32,706 nt of DNA from Bacteroidales bacterium (GTDB lineage Bacteria; Bacteroidota; Bacteroidia; Bacteroidales; VadinHA17), in assembly GCA_024762655.1 (NCBI GenBank), contig JANTHB010000037.1, positions 1 to 32,706 of the forward strand, read 5' to 3'. A program made the translations under genes and the position numbers. The notes beneath the pieces are model-generated. The model was given only the letters and a program-made list of their open reading frames with translations. It did not search any database and had not been told where the DNA came from. Numbering within the stretch: the stretch's first letter is position 1; every line of letters starts with the position of its first letter. Of this stretch, positions 7,579 through 16,327 are shown one piece after another.

Positions 7579-8607
7579 ATGGAAAAAATAGAAAGATCCA
7601 CTATTGGCCTGGATTCTTTAGCCTATATCGTGATCATCCTGGCCGGCATCAAAATCTCCGCCTCCATCACAACCCCTTTTTTATTGTCGCTGTTTATCGT
7701 GATCATCTTCAAGCCTTTTTCCGATTCCCTGATAAAAAGAGGCATCCCGCGATGGCTGGCTTTCTCCATTATATCAGTCATCGTGTTGCTTTTCGGATTC
7801 CTGTTGGTTACGATAATATCCATATCGGTTCAGAGTTTTTCGGGGAACCTCTCTTTTTATGATGAAAAACTAAGCACCTACCGCGATGAAATCATTGCTT
7901 TGGCAGAAAAATACGGTATGTCCGACAAGTACCAGCTCACTTCACTCCTGAATCCTGCCCGGATTATGAGTTTTGTCGCCGGAGCGCTGACCAATTTCAG
8001 TGATATTCTCTCCAACAGCGTCCTGATACTCCTGACCGTGATTTTTATTTTCATAGAAACCAACATCTTCCCCGATAAAATAAAAGTCATCGCCAAAGAT
8101 GACAAAAACCTTAAATATTTTCGTGAGATCAACCATCAGGTAAACCATTACATGATGATCAAAACGATCATATCGGCAGGAACAGGATTGATTATCGGGG
8201 CAGCGCTGGCAGTGATACGGCTGGATTTTGCGATCCTGTGGGGACTTATCGTTTTCTTGCTGAATTATATTCCCAACATAGGCTCCCTGATCGCAGCCAT
8301 ACCCCCCATTATTCTGGCCCTCATCCAATTCGGACTTCCCGGGGCTATCGGGGTCACGGGAATCTTTCTGGCCGTCAATTTTGTGATAGGCAATTATATC
8401 GAACCGAAAGTGATGGGGAAAGGACTGGGACTCTCCGTGCTGATTGTCTTTCTCTCTTTGATTTTCTGGGGGTGGTTGCTCGGCCCGGTAGGGATGTTAC
8501 TCTCCGTTCCCATCACGCTTGTTTTTAAGATCATCATGCAGGCACAGCCCGAAAAAAGATGGATTGCCGTGTTGCTGGGAGACGGATCGGAAATCCGCGA
8601 GACCTGA
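7579..8607 (+). CDS. AI-2E-family permease, copy 1
   Basis: A 342-residue inner-membrane protein of the AI-2E/PerM/TqsA family, which has about seven to eight membrane segments. The family's typical C-terminal core is visible: 'LLNYIPNIGSLIAAIPPIIL', then 'NYIEPKVMGKGLGLS', 'SLIFWGWLLGPVGMLLSVPIT'. Family members have been linked to autoinducer export, sodium/proton exchange or are uncharacterised, so substrate assignment is not justified. It begins 30 bases after the octaheme gene and could be read from the same transcript. A second, clearly related copy follows after a terminator. Confidence 0.9.
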   Translation: MEKIERSTIGLDSLAYIVIILAGIKISASITTPFLLSLFIVIIFKPFSDSLIKRGIPRWLAFSIISVIVLLFGFLLVTIISISVQSFSGNLSFYDEKLSTYRDEIIALAEKYGMSDKYQLTSLLNPARIMSFVAGALTNFSDILSNSVLILLTVIFIFIETNIFPDKIKVIAKDDKNLKYFREINHQVNHYMMIKTIISAGTGLIIGAALAVIRLDFAILWGLIVFLLNYIPNIGSLIAAIPPIILALIQFGLPGAIGVTGIFLAVNFVIGNYIEPKVMGKGLGLSVLIVFLSLIFWGWLLGPVGMLLSVPITLVFKIIMQAQPEKRWIAVLLGDGSEIRET

Positions 8608-8638
8608 GAGATTTCTGAAAAAACAATCTCACAAAAAG

Positions 8639-8661
8639 ACGCACCCCGGTGCGTTTTTTTT
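8639..8661 (+). terminator. Rho-independent terminator between the two permease genes
   Basis: ACGCACC at 8639-8645 and GGTGCGT at 8648-8654 form a GC-rich hairpin, directly followed by a run of T (8654-8661) and preceded by A residues. This ends the transcript of the first permease gene, so the second has its own promoter. Confidence 0.85.
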
Positions 8662-8760
8662 ATCTCCCGGAATTTTTTATTTCATCCCGGTTGCGTTAAC
8701 TTTATCCGGAGATTTTTGATGATTTTCACCTTGTAAAACAACCTTAAATCCGGCAGATCT

Positions 8761-9819
8761 ATGGAAACAATACATAAAAATAAAACGGCCTCCGCATTGT
8801 GGATCCTGGCCTCTCTGGTCATTGTCCTGGCAGGGACCAAAGCGGCATCCAACATCATCGTTCCTTTTCTGATGGCCCTGTTCATTGTCATTATCTTCAA
8901 GCCTTTTGCCAACGCACTCCAAAAAAAGGGCGTCCCCGGGTGGCTGGCACTGACCATCATTCTTTTGTTCATCCTCCTCTTTATCGGTCTTCTGGTTACG
9001 ATGATCACGGTATCGGTCCAGAACTTCTCTGCAAAAATTCCTTTTTACAATGATAAGCTCATCATATACAGAAACCAGTTCCTTCTGTTATCCCGGAAAC
9101 TGGGCCTGCAAATTGATCAGCAACAATTGAATACCTTTTTTGATCCCGCCAAGATCATGGGATTCGTGGGGATTGCTCTGAAGAGCTTCAGTGACATTCT
9201 CTCCAACGGTTTGCTGATCTTATTGACGATTATCTTCATTTTTATCGAATCCAGTATGTTCAATGCCAAACTGAGATTTATCGCCAGAGATGAAAAGAAA
9301 CTAAAATATTTTCATGAGATCAACGAGCAGTTGAACCAATACATGCTCATTAAGTCCATCACTTCGGCTTCCACAGGGATTATCCTCGGAGGAGCGCTGG
9401 CACTGGCGGGCGTTGATTATGCGCTTCTGTGGGGTGTTATTGCCTTCATGCTCAATTACATCCCCAGCATCGGCTCACTGATTGCAGCCATACCCCCCAT
9501 CATCCTGACCTTGGTGCAGTTCGGGATACCCGAATCCATTGGGGTTACCCTCATGTATGTGGCTGTGAACCTTTTGATCGGCAGTGTGATCGAACCGCGG
9601 ATCATGGGAAAAGGACTGGGTTTGTCTGTGCTGATCGTTTTCCTCTCCCTGATTTTCTGGGGATGGATCCTCGGTCCTGTGGGGATGTTCCTCTCGATAC
9701 CCATCACCCTGGTTATCAAAATTATCCTGCACTCCCAACCCGAAACACGATGGATCTCCGTCCTGCTCGGCAACGGCATCGAATTACGATCAATAAAAAA
9801 ACAACAACAATTAAACTGA
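8761..9819 (+). CDS. AI-2E-family permease, copy 2
   Basis: A 352-residue paralogue of the preceding gene. The two align without gaps over long stretches; the C-terminal halves share 'IPPIIL', 'EP(K/R)(V/I)MGKGLGLSVLIVFLSL' and 'GPVGM', and even the end 'QPE(K/T)RWI(A/S)VLLG(D/N)G'. They appear to be a tandem duplication that has since diverged, most in the soluble loop around residues 95-125. The copy has an added basic C-terminal tail (KKQQQLN). It is separated from copy 1 by a terminator, so the two may be expressed under different conditions. Substrate unknown. Confidence 0.9.
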   Translation: METIHKNKTASALWILASLVIVLAGTKAASNIIVPFLMALFIVIIFKPFANALQKKGVPGWLALTIILLFILLFIGLLVTMITVSVQNFSAKIPFYNDKLIIYRNQFLLLSRKLGLQIDQQQLNTFFDPAKIMGFVGIALKSFSDILSNGLLILLTIIFIFIESSMFNAKLRFIARDEKKLKYFHEINEQLNQYMLIKSITSASTGIILGGALALAGVDYALLWGVIAFMLNYIPSIGSLIAAIPPIILTLVQFGIPESIGVTLMYVAVNLLIGSVIEPRIMGKGLGLSVLIVFLSLIFWGWILGPVGMFLSIPITLVIKIILHSQPETRWISVLLGNGIELRSIKKQQQLN

Positions 9820-9873
9820 AGCTGTCAAATTTAAAATACGCATCTTTGTGTGGATAAATAAATAACGATTATC

Positions 9874-10506
9874 ATGAAATTTTATCAGAAATCCCGGCAT
9901 GTATTATTTCTCCTGAGTGTCCTCCTGATCCTTGCCCTGATAAGCGGGTGCAAAAACAAAGAAGAAGAAAAGCAAACCAAAGGGAAAAACGTCCCGGCTA
10001 CCGCTCTGGAAAACAACGAAGATATTACCGGCATTTTTCTGGACGCTGCCATGAACGGAGATCTCAATAAAGTAAAACAGATCGTCCGGGGGGGCCTGAA
10101 CGTGAACACCCCCGGTGATCAGGGACGCACCGCTCTGATGCTGGCAGCCTACAACGGCCATACCGATGTTGTCAGCTACCTGCTGAAAAAGGGTGCTCAG
10201 GTGAATGCCCTCGACGATATGGGACGGTCTGCACTGATCTATGCCGCTTCCGGCCCCTTTCCAGAAACCGTGAAAACATTGCTGAATCATAAGGCTGATC
10301 CCGATATCATAGCCAAAGGGGACGGATGGACCGCCCTGATGTATGCCGCCGCCGAAGGCCAACTGGCAGTAGTAAAAGTGCTGCTGGATCATGGCGCCAA
10401 CCCCTCTGTCCGGGAAAAAGACGGCGACGATGCCGAATCCTTCGCCCGGAAAAACGGGCATACCGACGTGGTGGAATATTTACATAATTTTGTGCATAAG
10501 AGATGA
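9874..10506 (+). CDS. Ankyrin-repeat lipoprotein
   Basis: A 210-residue protein with a lipoprotein signal: basic start, hydrophobic segment, and lipobox LISGC with the acylated cysteine at residue 26. A charged linker (KNKEEEKQTKGK) follows, then about five ankyrin repeats from residue 50 to the end, recognisable by 'GRTALMLAAYNGHTDVVSYLL', 'GRSALIYAA', 'GWTALMYAAAEGQLAVVKVLL' and the GA(Q/N) turns. Ankyrin repeats bind proteins; the partner is unknown. Lack of charged sorting residues right after the cysteine leaves inner versus outer membrane open. A CATCTTTG box at 9841-9848 is one base off the -7 consensus. Confidence 0.88.
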   Translation: MKFYQKSRHVLFLLSVLLILALISGCKNKEEEKQTKGKNVPATALENNEDITGIFLDAAMNGDLNKVKQIVRGGLNVNTPGDQGRTALMLAAYNGHTDVVSYLLKKGAQVNALDDMGRSALIYAASGPFPETVKTLLNHKADPDIIAKGDGWTALMYAAAEGQLAVVKVLLDHGANPSVREKDGDDAESFARKNGHTDVVEYLHNFVHKR

Positions 10507-10557
10507 TCCCTCTTTTCCCGCCCATCGTGTTACCCACAGCTGAACCTTTCATTCACG

Positions 10558-11223
10558 TTATCCCCTGGCTTCCGGGGGCAGATGATCTGTAAACCCCCTT
10601 TTCTTCAGTTCAAGAAAAGCATGCCATACGTCCTGCGGTATCTCCTGTTCGATCTGAAACCCTTTGGCAGGATAAGCCTTGATACGATACAGGTCGCCCA
10701 CCATGATGTGGATAACCTGTACCATGGGTATTTTTTCCGTAGGATAATCCTTAAAAGCGATGCGGGGAGAGGTAACACATGCCTTCACCTTTTGCTCCGG
10801 CCATTGTTTCACAAAGGTAGCATAGGTGCGGCGCTCCATGTAAGGTTTCTGTACCAGGATCAGTTTTTGCGGGATCCTGTGCTTTTCCGCCAGCAGACGG
10901 TAACTAAACCGCACATTCTCTCCCGTATTGACCGAGTGCGGTTCTACCAGGATCTTCCCGGTCGGCACTCCGGCCTTGATCGCCAGGGAAGCAAACCGTT
11001 CCGCTTCCGTCTCTTTCCAGTGTGATGTCAGGGCCCCCCGTTTGCCTGAAAAAAGGATATACGGAGCCATCCCTTCCCGGTATAATTCAACGGCCCGTTC
11101 CGCCACCCGCAGATCATGACTGCCCAATACCAGAATCAGATCCGATTTCTCCAAAGAGTGGTTTAGATGGTGATAGTCCCAAAGCTTTTGTGCCAGCCTA
11201 CGCACCTCACGGTTTAACGCCAT
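10558..11223 (-). CDS. YdcF-type (DUF218) protein
   Basis: A 221-residue protein of the YdcF/SanA-like DUF218 family. Seen: 'DLILVLGSHDLRVAERAVELYREG' at the start of the fold, 'YILFSGKRG', 'ETEAERFASLAIKAGVP', and the signature 'EPHSVNTGENVRFSYRLL' (the S-x-NT-x-EN motif). There is no signal peptide or membrane segment, so this is the short cytoplasmic type resembling E. coli YdcF, a nucleotide-cofactor binding protein without an established reaction. It lies 56 bases downstream of the flavoprotein gene on the same strand and probably shares its transcript. The 3' end is convergent with the ankyrin gene, only 51 bases away. Confidence 0.85.
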   Translation of the reverse strand: MALNREVRRLAQKLWDYHHLNHSLEKSDLILVLGSHDLRVAERAVELYREGMAPYILFSGKRGALTSHWKETEAERFASLAIKAGVPTGKILVEPHSVNTGENVRFSYRLLAEKHRIPQKLILVQKPYMERRTYATFVKQWPEQKVKACVTSPRIAFKDYPTEKIPMVQVIHIMVGDLYRIKAYPAKGFQIEQEIPQDVWHAFLELKKRGFTDHLPPEARG

Positions 11224-11279
11224 GTTATTGTTTTTTTCATTTCATGTCCTCTGACTTTTCTTCCGAAACCGGGCACCTG

Positions 11280-12308
11280 TCAGGAAAACCCTTTGGTTAC
11301 TCGTTTGTTCAGCCGGGAATTGATTTTGAGCAGAAAAAGGATGAAGTTAAAAATAAGGTTTCTGAAAGGTCCGCTTTTTATCATGAAACGCAGGAAATTA
11401 TTCTGAATACGGTTGTAGCGGATCACTCTGTCCATGGCCGGCAACGGCTCTTTGTCACCCAGGATTCCGGCTGCTGCCGCCTCTCCCGATACCAGGGCCT
11501 GATAGATCCCTTCGCCCGTAAGTCCCGAGGCCAGTCCTGCTGCTTCGCCGGTCAGGAACACCGGATCAAAATCCCATCCCCGGTAGTCATAGCTGATCGG
11601 AAAACTTTCATAGGTTGCCCCGGTCAGATCAAACCCCTGTTTTTCCGCCCAGGTGAAAAAACGTTCTTTCATCTTTGCCGGCGATACATACCGCGCATCC
11701 CCGCCAGTGCCAATCACCAGATAACCGTCATGCGGAAAGATCCAGGCATACCATGCATGAAAATACCTTGAATCCATATGGATTTCAAAACGGTCTTCCC
11801 CCTTCCAGGGAACCCGGTACTGAAAAGTAAAAATCCTTTTTTCCGCAGGCAACCCGAGATAACGGCGAACCACCGAAGTCACTCCGTCCGCTCCTACTAG
11901 ATAACGGTATCCTATCTCTTCTCCCTTATCGGTAAAGATACGGTCTTTTTCAATCCTGCTCACTCTGCTTCCCGTACGGATCTCTGTACCCCTGCTACGT
12001 ACCTTTTCAGCCATCCATTCTCCCAGTTTCCTCCGGTCCACCGTATAGAGCACAGGCATCTGAAAACGGGAATAATTCCTGAACAAGGAAGAAACCAGCA
12101 GGCTTACATATACTTTCTTTTCAAAAAGATTTTCCGGCACTTCCAGCAATGCCAGGTCTTTGCGTGTAAGTCCTCCGGCACATACCTTCTCCCCAAACAC
12201 GTTCTTTTTTTCCAGCACCAACACCTCCAGCCCGTGCCCTGAAAGCTTATCGGCACAGTGTAACCCGGCCGGACCGGCTCCCACGATTATGACATCATAT
12301 TTCTTCAT
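11280..12308 (-). CDS. Geranylgeranyl-reductase-like FAD-dependent oxidoreductase
   Basis: A 342-residue flavoprotein of the geranylgeranyl reductase family, which reduces isoprenoid chains or related lipids. Seen: the N-terminal dinucleotide-binding motif 'VGAGPAGLHCADKL' (GxGxxG near residues 10-15), the family's 'KVCAGGLT' segment near 42-49, 'VGADGVTSVVRRYLG' in the middle, and the second FAD motif 'LTGEAAGLASGLTGEGIYQAL' near residue 250-270. In Bacteroidota such enzymes may act on menaquinone or polyprenyl side chains, but the substrate is not determined here. It is transcribed away from porQ, and a perfect -7 box lies just upstream. Confidence 0.85.
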   Translation of the reverse strand: MKKYDVIIVGAGPAGLHCADKLSGHGLEVLVLEKKNVFGEKVCAGGLTRKDLALLEVPENLFEKKVYVSLLVSSLFRNYSRFQMPVLYTVDRRKLGEWMAEKVRSRGTEIRTGSRVSRIEKDRIFTDKGEEIGYRYLVGADGVTSVVRRYLGLPAEKRIFTFQYRVPWKGEDRFEIHMDSRYFHAWYAWIFPHDGYLVIGTGGDARYVSPAKMKERFFTWAEKQGFDLTGATYESFPISYDYRGWDFDPVFLTGEAAGLASGLTGEGIYQALVSGEAAAAGILGDKEPLPAMDRVIRYNRIQNNFLRFMIKSGPFRNLIFNFILFLLKINSRLNKRVTKGFS

Positions 12309-12327
12309 CGGGAAAGGATTAAAATGG

Positions 12328-12335
12328 CAAATGTA
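12328..12335 (-). promoter_or_regulatory. -7 box for the flavoprotein gene
   Basis: TACATTTG on the minus strand matches TAnnTTTG and lies 19 bases before the ATG at 12308. The -33 region has only a T run. The rest of the 218-base divergent region up to porQ shows no further clear element; a TACTTTTA box at 12482-12489 is one base off the -7 consensus and could serve porQ. Confidence 0.5.
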
Positions 12336-12526
12336 AAAAAATCATTGTGGACGGAAAAAAGACACCCGGAATCCGCTGCAGGTTCCAGGGCCTCAGGCCT
12401 CAATTTTCGTCCGGTTCAAAACGAAGTACAACTTTCCCGCCCCGGCTGCAATTTCCTCTTGCCTTAATTCCGGGAAATATATACTTTTAACGGCAATTAT
12501 ACGTTGCTTTCTTACAAACGAAACCA

Positions 12527-13606
12527 TTGCGGGTGATCAAAAAGATTTTTTCATACCTGTTGCTCCTGATTCCGGTATTTTTTGCCGGGAACACTTCTCT
12601 CACGGCCCAGACCGGAGGCACCCGCACCTATCGTTTTCTGGACCTTCCCTACAGCAGCCGGGAAGCAGCGCTGGGCGGCAAGGTGGCTTCCATGCCTGCA
12701 GAAGATTTGAATTTCGGCCTTTCCAACCCCGCATTGCTGGGAGAAAACACCAACAACACCCTCGTGCTTAACTATGTTAACTATTTCTCCGATATAAATT
12801 TCGGGAGCGTCGGATACGCCTTTAAGACTCCTTTACCCGGGTATTTCTCCGCAGGACTTCGCTACATCAACTACGGTTCTTTTGTCGCTGCCGATGAAAC
12901 CGGGCAGATCACAGGCCGGTTTGGGGCTGCCGAGTATGTTTTTCAGGCTTCCTATGCCCGCACTTTTGACTCTCTTTTTACGGTAGGGGTCACGCTCAAA
13001 CCGCTTCTCTCCGTGCTGGAAAGATACCAGTCTTTCGGAGTGGCCATGGATGTCGGAGCCTCCTGGCACAACCGGGACAACCTGTTTACAGCATCTGTGC
13101 TGTTACGGAATATAGGGTTTCAGATCGACCCCTATGTACAAGGACATCACGAACCCATCCCTTTTGAGATTATGGCAGGTCTGTCACAGAAACTGGCCCA
13201 TGCTCCCTTCCGGTTCATATTCACCTTTCAGCAGCTTCAAAAACCCGACCTGCTGTATCCTTATCCTGAAGACCCGGAAAACCCCGTCACAACCCCCGGC
13301 AACGGAACCCCTGAATATACCGGCTTCGGCCGTTTCACCGAAAATGCTTTTCGCCATACCCTCCTGGGCATAGAATTTCTTCCGCTTAAAAGTTTTACTT
13401 TCAGTCTGGGCTACAATTACCAGCGCAGGAAAGAGATGCAGGTGCCTGCCCGTATCGGTATGGTCGGTTTTTCCTGGGGTTTTGAGCTGCGGCTGACCCG
13501 TTTCAGCATCAGCTATGGCCGGGCCACCTACCATCTGGCCGGAGGCTCCAATCATTTTTCCGTTTCCCTCAACATGGGCAACCTCTTCCCCGGAAAGAAA
13601 TCATAA
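12527..13606 (+). CDS. porQ: Type IX secretion system protein PorQ
   Basis: A ~358-residue outer-membrane beta-barrel protein of the PorQ family, a component of the type IX secretion system. Seen: signal peptide ending SLTAQ, then the characteristic start 'GGTRTYRFLDLPYSSREAALGG', 'DLNFGLSNPALL', and repeated amphipathic beta strands to a C-terminal strand 'SNHFSVSLNMGNLF'. Its position directly upstream of cmk is commonly seen in Bacteroidota, which strengthens the call. There is no in-frame ATG near the signal peptide: translation must begin at TTG 12527 or GTG 12533 (giving MIKKIFSYL). GTG 12533 is equally plausible. In this window it pairs functionally with the sorting-domain protein at 147-1088. 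Confidence 0.85.
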   Translation: MRVIKKIFSYLLLLIPVFFAGNTSLTAQTGGTRTYRFLDLPYSSREAALGGKVASMPAEDLNFGLSNPALLGENTNNTLVLNYVNYFSDINFGSVGYAFKTPLPGYFSAGLRYINYGSFVAADETGQITGRFGAAEYVFQASYARTFDSLFTVGVTLKPLLSVLERYQSFGVAMDVGASWHNRDNLFTASVLLRNIGFQIDPYVQGHHEPIPFEIMAGLSQKLAHAPFRFIFTFQQLQKPDLLYPYPEDPENPVTTPGNGTPEYTGFGRFTENAFRHTLLGIEFLPLKSFTFSLGYNYQRRKEMQVPARIGMVGFSWGFELRLTRFSISYGRATYHLAGGSNHFSVSLNMGNLFPGKKS

Positions 13607-13643
13607 TTTTGGTATCTTTACCCCTTCATTTTACGGTTCAGAT

Positions 13644-14363
13644 ATGACAGACAAACCTTTGATCATCGCCATCGACGGGTATTCCTCTTGCGGCAAAAGT
13701 ACCTTCGCCAAATCCATTGCCCGTTGGCTTCATTACCTTCACATCGACAGCGGAGCGATGTACCGGGCTGTCACTCTCTTCGCCCTGCAAAACGGCTTAT
13801 ATAAAAACGGAAAGCTGGATGCCGGAAAACTGATATCCCTGTTGCCGGAGATTACCATTGAGTTCAAAAAAAATCCCCGCACCGGCAATACGGAGACCTG
13901 GCTCAACGGACGGAATGTTGAAAAAGAGATCCGTAGTATTGAGGTCTCCGGGCATGTCAGCGAGATAAGTAAGATACCGGAAGTACGGGAGCACCTGGTA
14001 CGTCTGCAACGAAAACTGGCGGGCCGCGAAGGGGTCGTGATGGAGGGCCGGGACATAGGGACCGTTGTTTTTCCACATGCCGATATTAAGATTTTTATGA
14101 CCGCCTCCCCGCAGGTGAGGGCCATGCGCAGATACAAGGAGATGCTGGAGAAAAAAGAACACAGCACGTATGAAGAGGTTCTGAGAAATGTGATGGAACG
14201 GGACCGGATAGACTCGGAACGTGACGTGAGTCCGCTGCGCCAGGCGGAAGATGCCCTGGTGCTGGACAACTCAAACATGACCGTCGGGGAACAAATGAAC
14301 TGGATTAAAGAGATTATCCGTAATAAACGGGCGGAACAAAACGATAAAGAAAATGCAGATTGA
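13644..14363 (+). CDS. cmk: Cytidylate kinase
   Basis: A 239-residue (d)CMP kinase, which transfers phosphate from ATP to CMP or dCMP for nucleotide recycling. The P-loop 'GYSSCGKST' is at residues 12-20, followed by 'HIDSGAMYRAVTLFA', the substrate-binding segment 'VVMEGRDIGTVVFPHADIKIFMTA' and the lid region 'NVMERDRIDSERDVSPLRQAEDALVLDNSNM', all in family order. ATG 13644 gives a start right before the P-loop strand; longer in-frame extensions run back into porQ and are rejected. A TATCTTTA box at 13613-13620 may give it its own promoter. It overlaps ispH by 11 bases. Confidence 0.95.
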   Translation: MTDKPLIIAIDGYSSCGKSTFAKSIARWLHYLHIDSGAMYRAVTLFALQNGLYKNGKLDAGKLISLLPEITIEFKKNPRTGNTETWLNGRNVEKEIRSIEVSGHVSEISKIPEVREHLVRLQRKLAGREGVVMEGRDIGTVVFPHADIKIFMTASPQVRAMRRYKEMLEKKEHSTYEEVLRNVMERDRIDSERDVSPLRQAEDALVLDNSNMTVGEQMNWIKEIIRNKRAEQNDKENAD

Positions 14364-15234
14364 TCTGGACAGACGGGCAGGTTTTTGTTTTGGCGTGGAA
14401 AATGCCATTAAAATTGCCGAAAAAGAACTCAGGGCAGGGAACAAGGTATATTGTCTCGGACAGATTGTACATAATGAAATGGAGATCCGGCGCCTGGAGC
14501 AACTGGGTCTCATCACCATCGATCATGACATGTACAAAAAGCTGAAAAACGCCCGTGTCCTTATCCGCGCCCACGGTGAGCCTCCGGAAACCTATCGCAT
14601 TGCCCGGGAAAACAACATCAGCCTGATCGATGCCACCTGTCCCATCGTAGCCCATCTGCAAAACAAGATCCGCACCTGTTACGACGAGATCATCAAAGAA
14701 AAAGGCCAAATTGTTATCTTCGGAAAACAAGGTCATGCCGAGGTGATCGGCCTTATCGGACAGACCGGAAATACAGCGGTGGTGATCAACAGTTGGGAAG
14801 ATCTTGACAAACTGAACTACCACCATCCCATTTACATGTATTCGCAGACCACCCGGGATATTCACGAATACGAGCAGCTCAAGCAGGAGATACGGAAAAG
14901 GATCCGGGAAACCGGCGACCGGGAACCGCCTCCCTTCATTTCTTACGATACGATCTGCTCGCAGGTATCCAACCGGGCCCCCGAACTCGAGAAATTTGCC
15001 CGGGATCATGACCTGGTGATCTTTGTAAGCGGGAAAAACAGCTCAAACGGTAAATTCCTCTACGATGTGTGTAAGAGCAACAATGCCAACACCCTCTTTG
15101 TCAGCCTGCCCGAAGAACTGCAACTGCCTCTGCCCGGAAGTCCGCAAAGGATAGGGATCAGCGGAGCCACGTCAACCCCCTCCTGGCTGATGGAAAAAAT
15201 CAGGGATAAAATCCAAGAGTTTTATCATCTTTGA
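14353..15234 (+). CDS. ispH: 4-hydroxy-3-methylbut-2-enyl diphosphate reductase (IspH/LytB)
   Basis: A 293-residue iron-sulfur enzyme that makes IPP and DMAPP from HMBPP in the last step of the methylerythritol phosphate isoprenoid pathway. The three cluster cysteines are present at C12 (GFCFGVENAI), C96 (DATCPIV) and C202 (TICSQVSNR). Other family elements: 'YCLGQIVHNEMEIRRLEQLG', 'RAHGEPPET', 'FGKQGHAEVIGLIGQT', and the C-terminal 'ISGATSTPSWLMEKI'. Length is normal for the stand-alone form, without the S1-domain fusion found in some Bacteroidota and Firmicutes. It overlaps cmk by 11 bases, suggesting coupled translation. Confidence 0.96.
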   Translation: MQIDLDRRAGFCFGVENAIKIAEKELRAGNKVYCLGQIVHNEMEIRRLEQLGLITIDHDMYKKLKNARVLIRAHGEPPETYRIARENNISLIDATCPIVAHLQNKIRTCYDEIIKEKGQIVIFGKQGHAEVIGLIGQTGNTAVVINSWEDLDKLNYHHPIYMYSQTTRDIHEYEQLKQEIRKRIRETGDREPPPFISYDTICSQVSNRAPELEKFARDHDLVIFVSGKNSSNGKFLYDVCKSNNANTLFVSLPEELQLPLPGSPQRIGISGATSTPSWLMEKIRDKIQEFYHL

Positions 15235-15311
15235 CTATCTTTAGGTTTTATTTATTTCCTGCGCTTTGCGTTGAGAAACCGTGGAAATTTCATAAGAATT
15301 AATAAATAAAT

Positions 15312-16292
15312 ATGAGTAAGATAAAACGAATCGGCGTATTAACTTCAGGAGGAGATGCTCCGGGCATGAATGCAGCCATCCGCGCCGTAACCCGTACAGC
15401 TATTTATAACGGACTGGAAGTGATCGGCATCCGGCATGGGTACCAGGGGATGATCAACGGGTATTTCAAATTGCTGAAGACATTTCATGTAAGTGATATC
15501 ATCCAGCGCGGCGGTACCATCCTGAAAACGGCCCGCTGCGAAGAGTTCAAAACCCCCGAAGGCCGTAAACAGGCTTACGAAACGCTCAGAGACCGTAAAA
15601 TAGACGGGGTGGTGGTGATCGGTGGGGACGGTTCTTTCACCGGAGCACGCATCTTCAACGAAGAATACGACATCCCCTTTATCGGGATCCCCGGTACCAT
15701 TGACAATGATATTTACGGCACCGACTATACCATCGGGTACGATACCGCACTGAATACCGTCATCGAAGCAGTAGATAAGATCCGTGATACGGCCAGCGCC
15801 CACAATCGTTTGTTTTTTATAGAGGTGATGGGCGCCGAAGCAGGTTTTATCGCCGTACGCAGCGGCATCGCCTGTGGCGCCGAAGCCATTATTATCCCCG
15901 AAGTGAAAGATCAGGTTAAAAACCTCCGTGCTTATCTCGAAGAAGGATACAAACGAAAAAAGTCCAGTAACATTATCATCGTGGCCGAAGGGGCCTACCC
16001 CGGCGGAGCCTTCGGGGTGGCAGAAGCCGTGAAAAAAGAATTTACGGGCTACTCCATGAGAGTCACCGTATTGGGGCATATACAGCGGGGCGGATCCCCG
16101 TCCGCTTTCGACAGGTTTACCGCCTCACGCCTCGGGTTTGCCGCTGTGGACGCCCTGCTCGACGACCAGAAAAGTGCGATGGTGGGACTGCAAAACAATG
16201 AAATCTCACTCGTGCCCTTCAGTAAAGCGGTCAAACTGCATAAAGAAGTACGGAAAGATTATCTGGAAATAGCCAATATCCTGTCTGTCTGA
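15312..16292 (+). CDS. pfkA: ATP-dependent 6-phosphofructokinase
   Basis: A 326-residue PfkA-type enzyme converting fructose 6-phosphate to fructose 1,6-bisphosphate in glycolysis. Seen: 'TSGGDAPGMNAAIRAV' (ATP site) at residues 10-25, 'VVIGGDGSFTGA', the catalytic 'GIPGTIDNDIYGTD', 'VEVMG'-like 'IEVMGAEAGFIA', and 'LGHIQRGGSPSAFDR' near the C terminus. The glycine pair GGDGS rather than GGDDT points to ATP and not pyrophosphate as donor. The gap of 77 bases to ispH is AT-rich and could contain a promoter, but I see no full consensus. Confidence 0.95.
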   Translation: MSKIKRIGVLTSGGDAPGMNAAIRAVTRTAIYNGLEVIGIRHGYQGMINGYFKLLKTFHVSDIIQRGGTILKTARCEEFKTPEGRKQAYETLRDRKIDGVVVIGGDGSFTGARIFNEEYDIPFIGIPGTIDNDIYGTDYTIGYDTALNTVIEAVDKIRDTASAHNRLFFIEVMGAEAGFIAVRSGIACGAEAIIIPEVKDQVKNLRAYLEEGYKRKKSSNIIIVAEGAYPGGAFGVAEAVKKEFTGYSMRVTVLGHIQRGGSPSAFDRFTASRLGFAAVDALLDDQKSAMVGLQNNEISLVPFSKAVKLHKEVRKDYLEIANILSV

Positions 16293-16327
16293 CCGGCTAA
16301 GCATTTTATTGTCTTATTCCTGTTCCT

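Noticed and set aside
11022-11771. Plus-strand open frame of 249 codons across the YdcF and flavoprotein genes
   Set aside because: It spans parts of two real minus-strand genes and their gap, and shows no domain.
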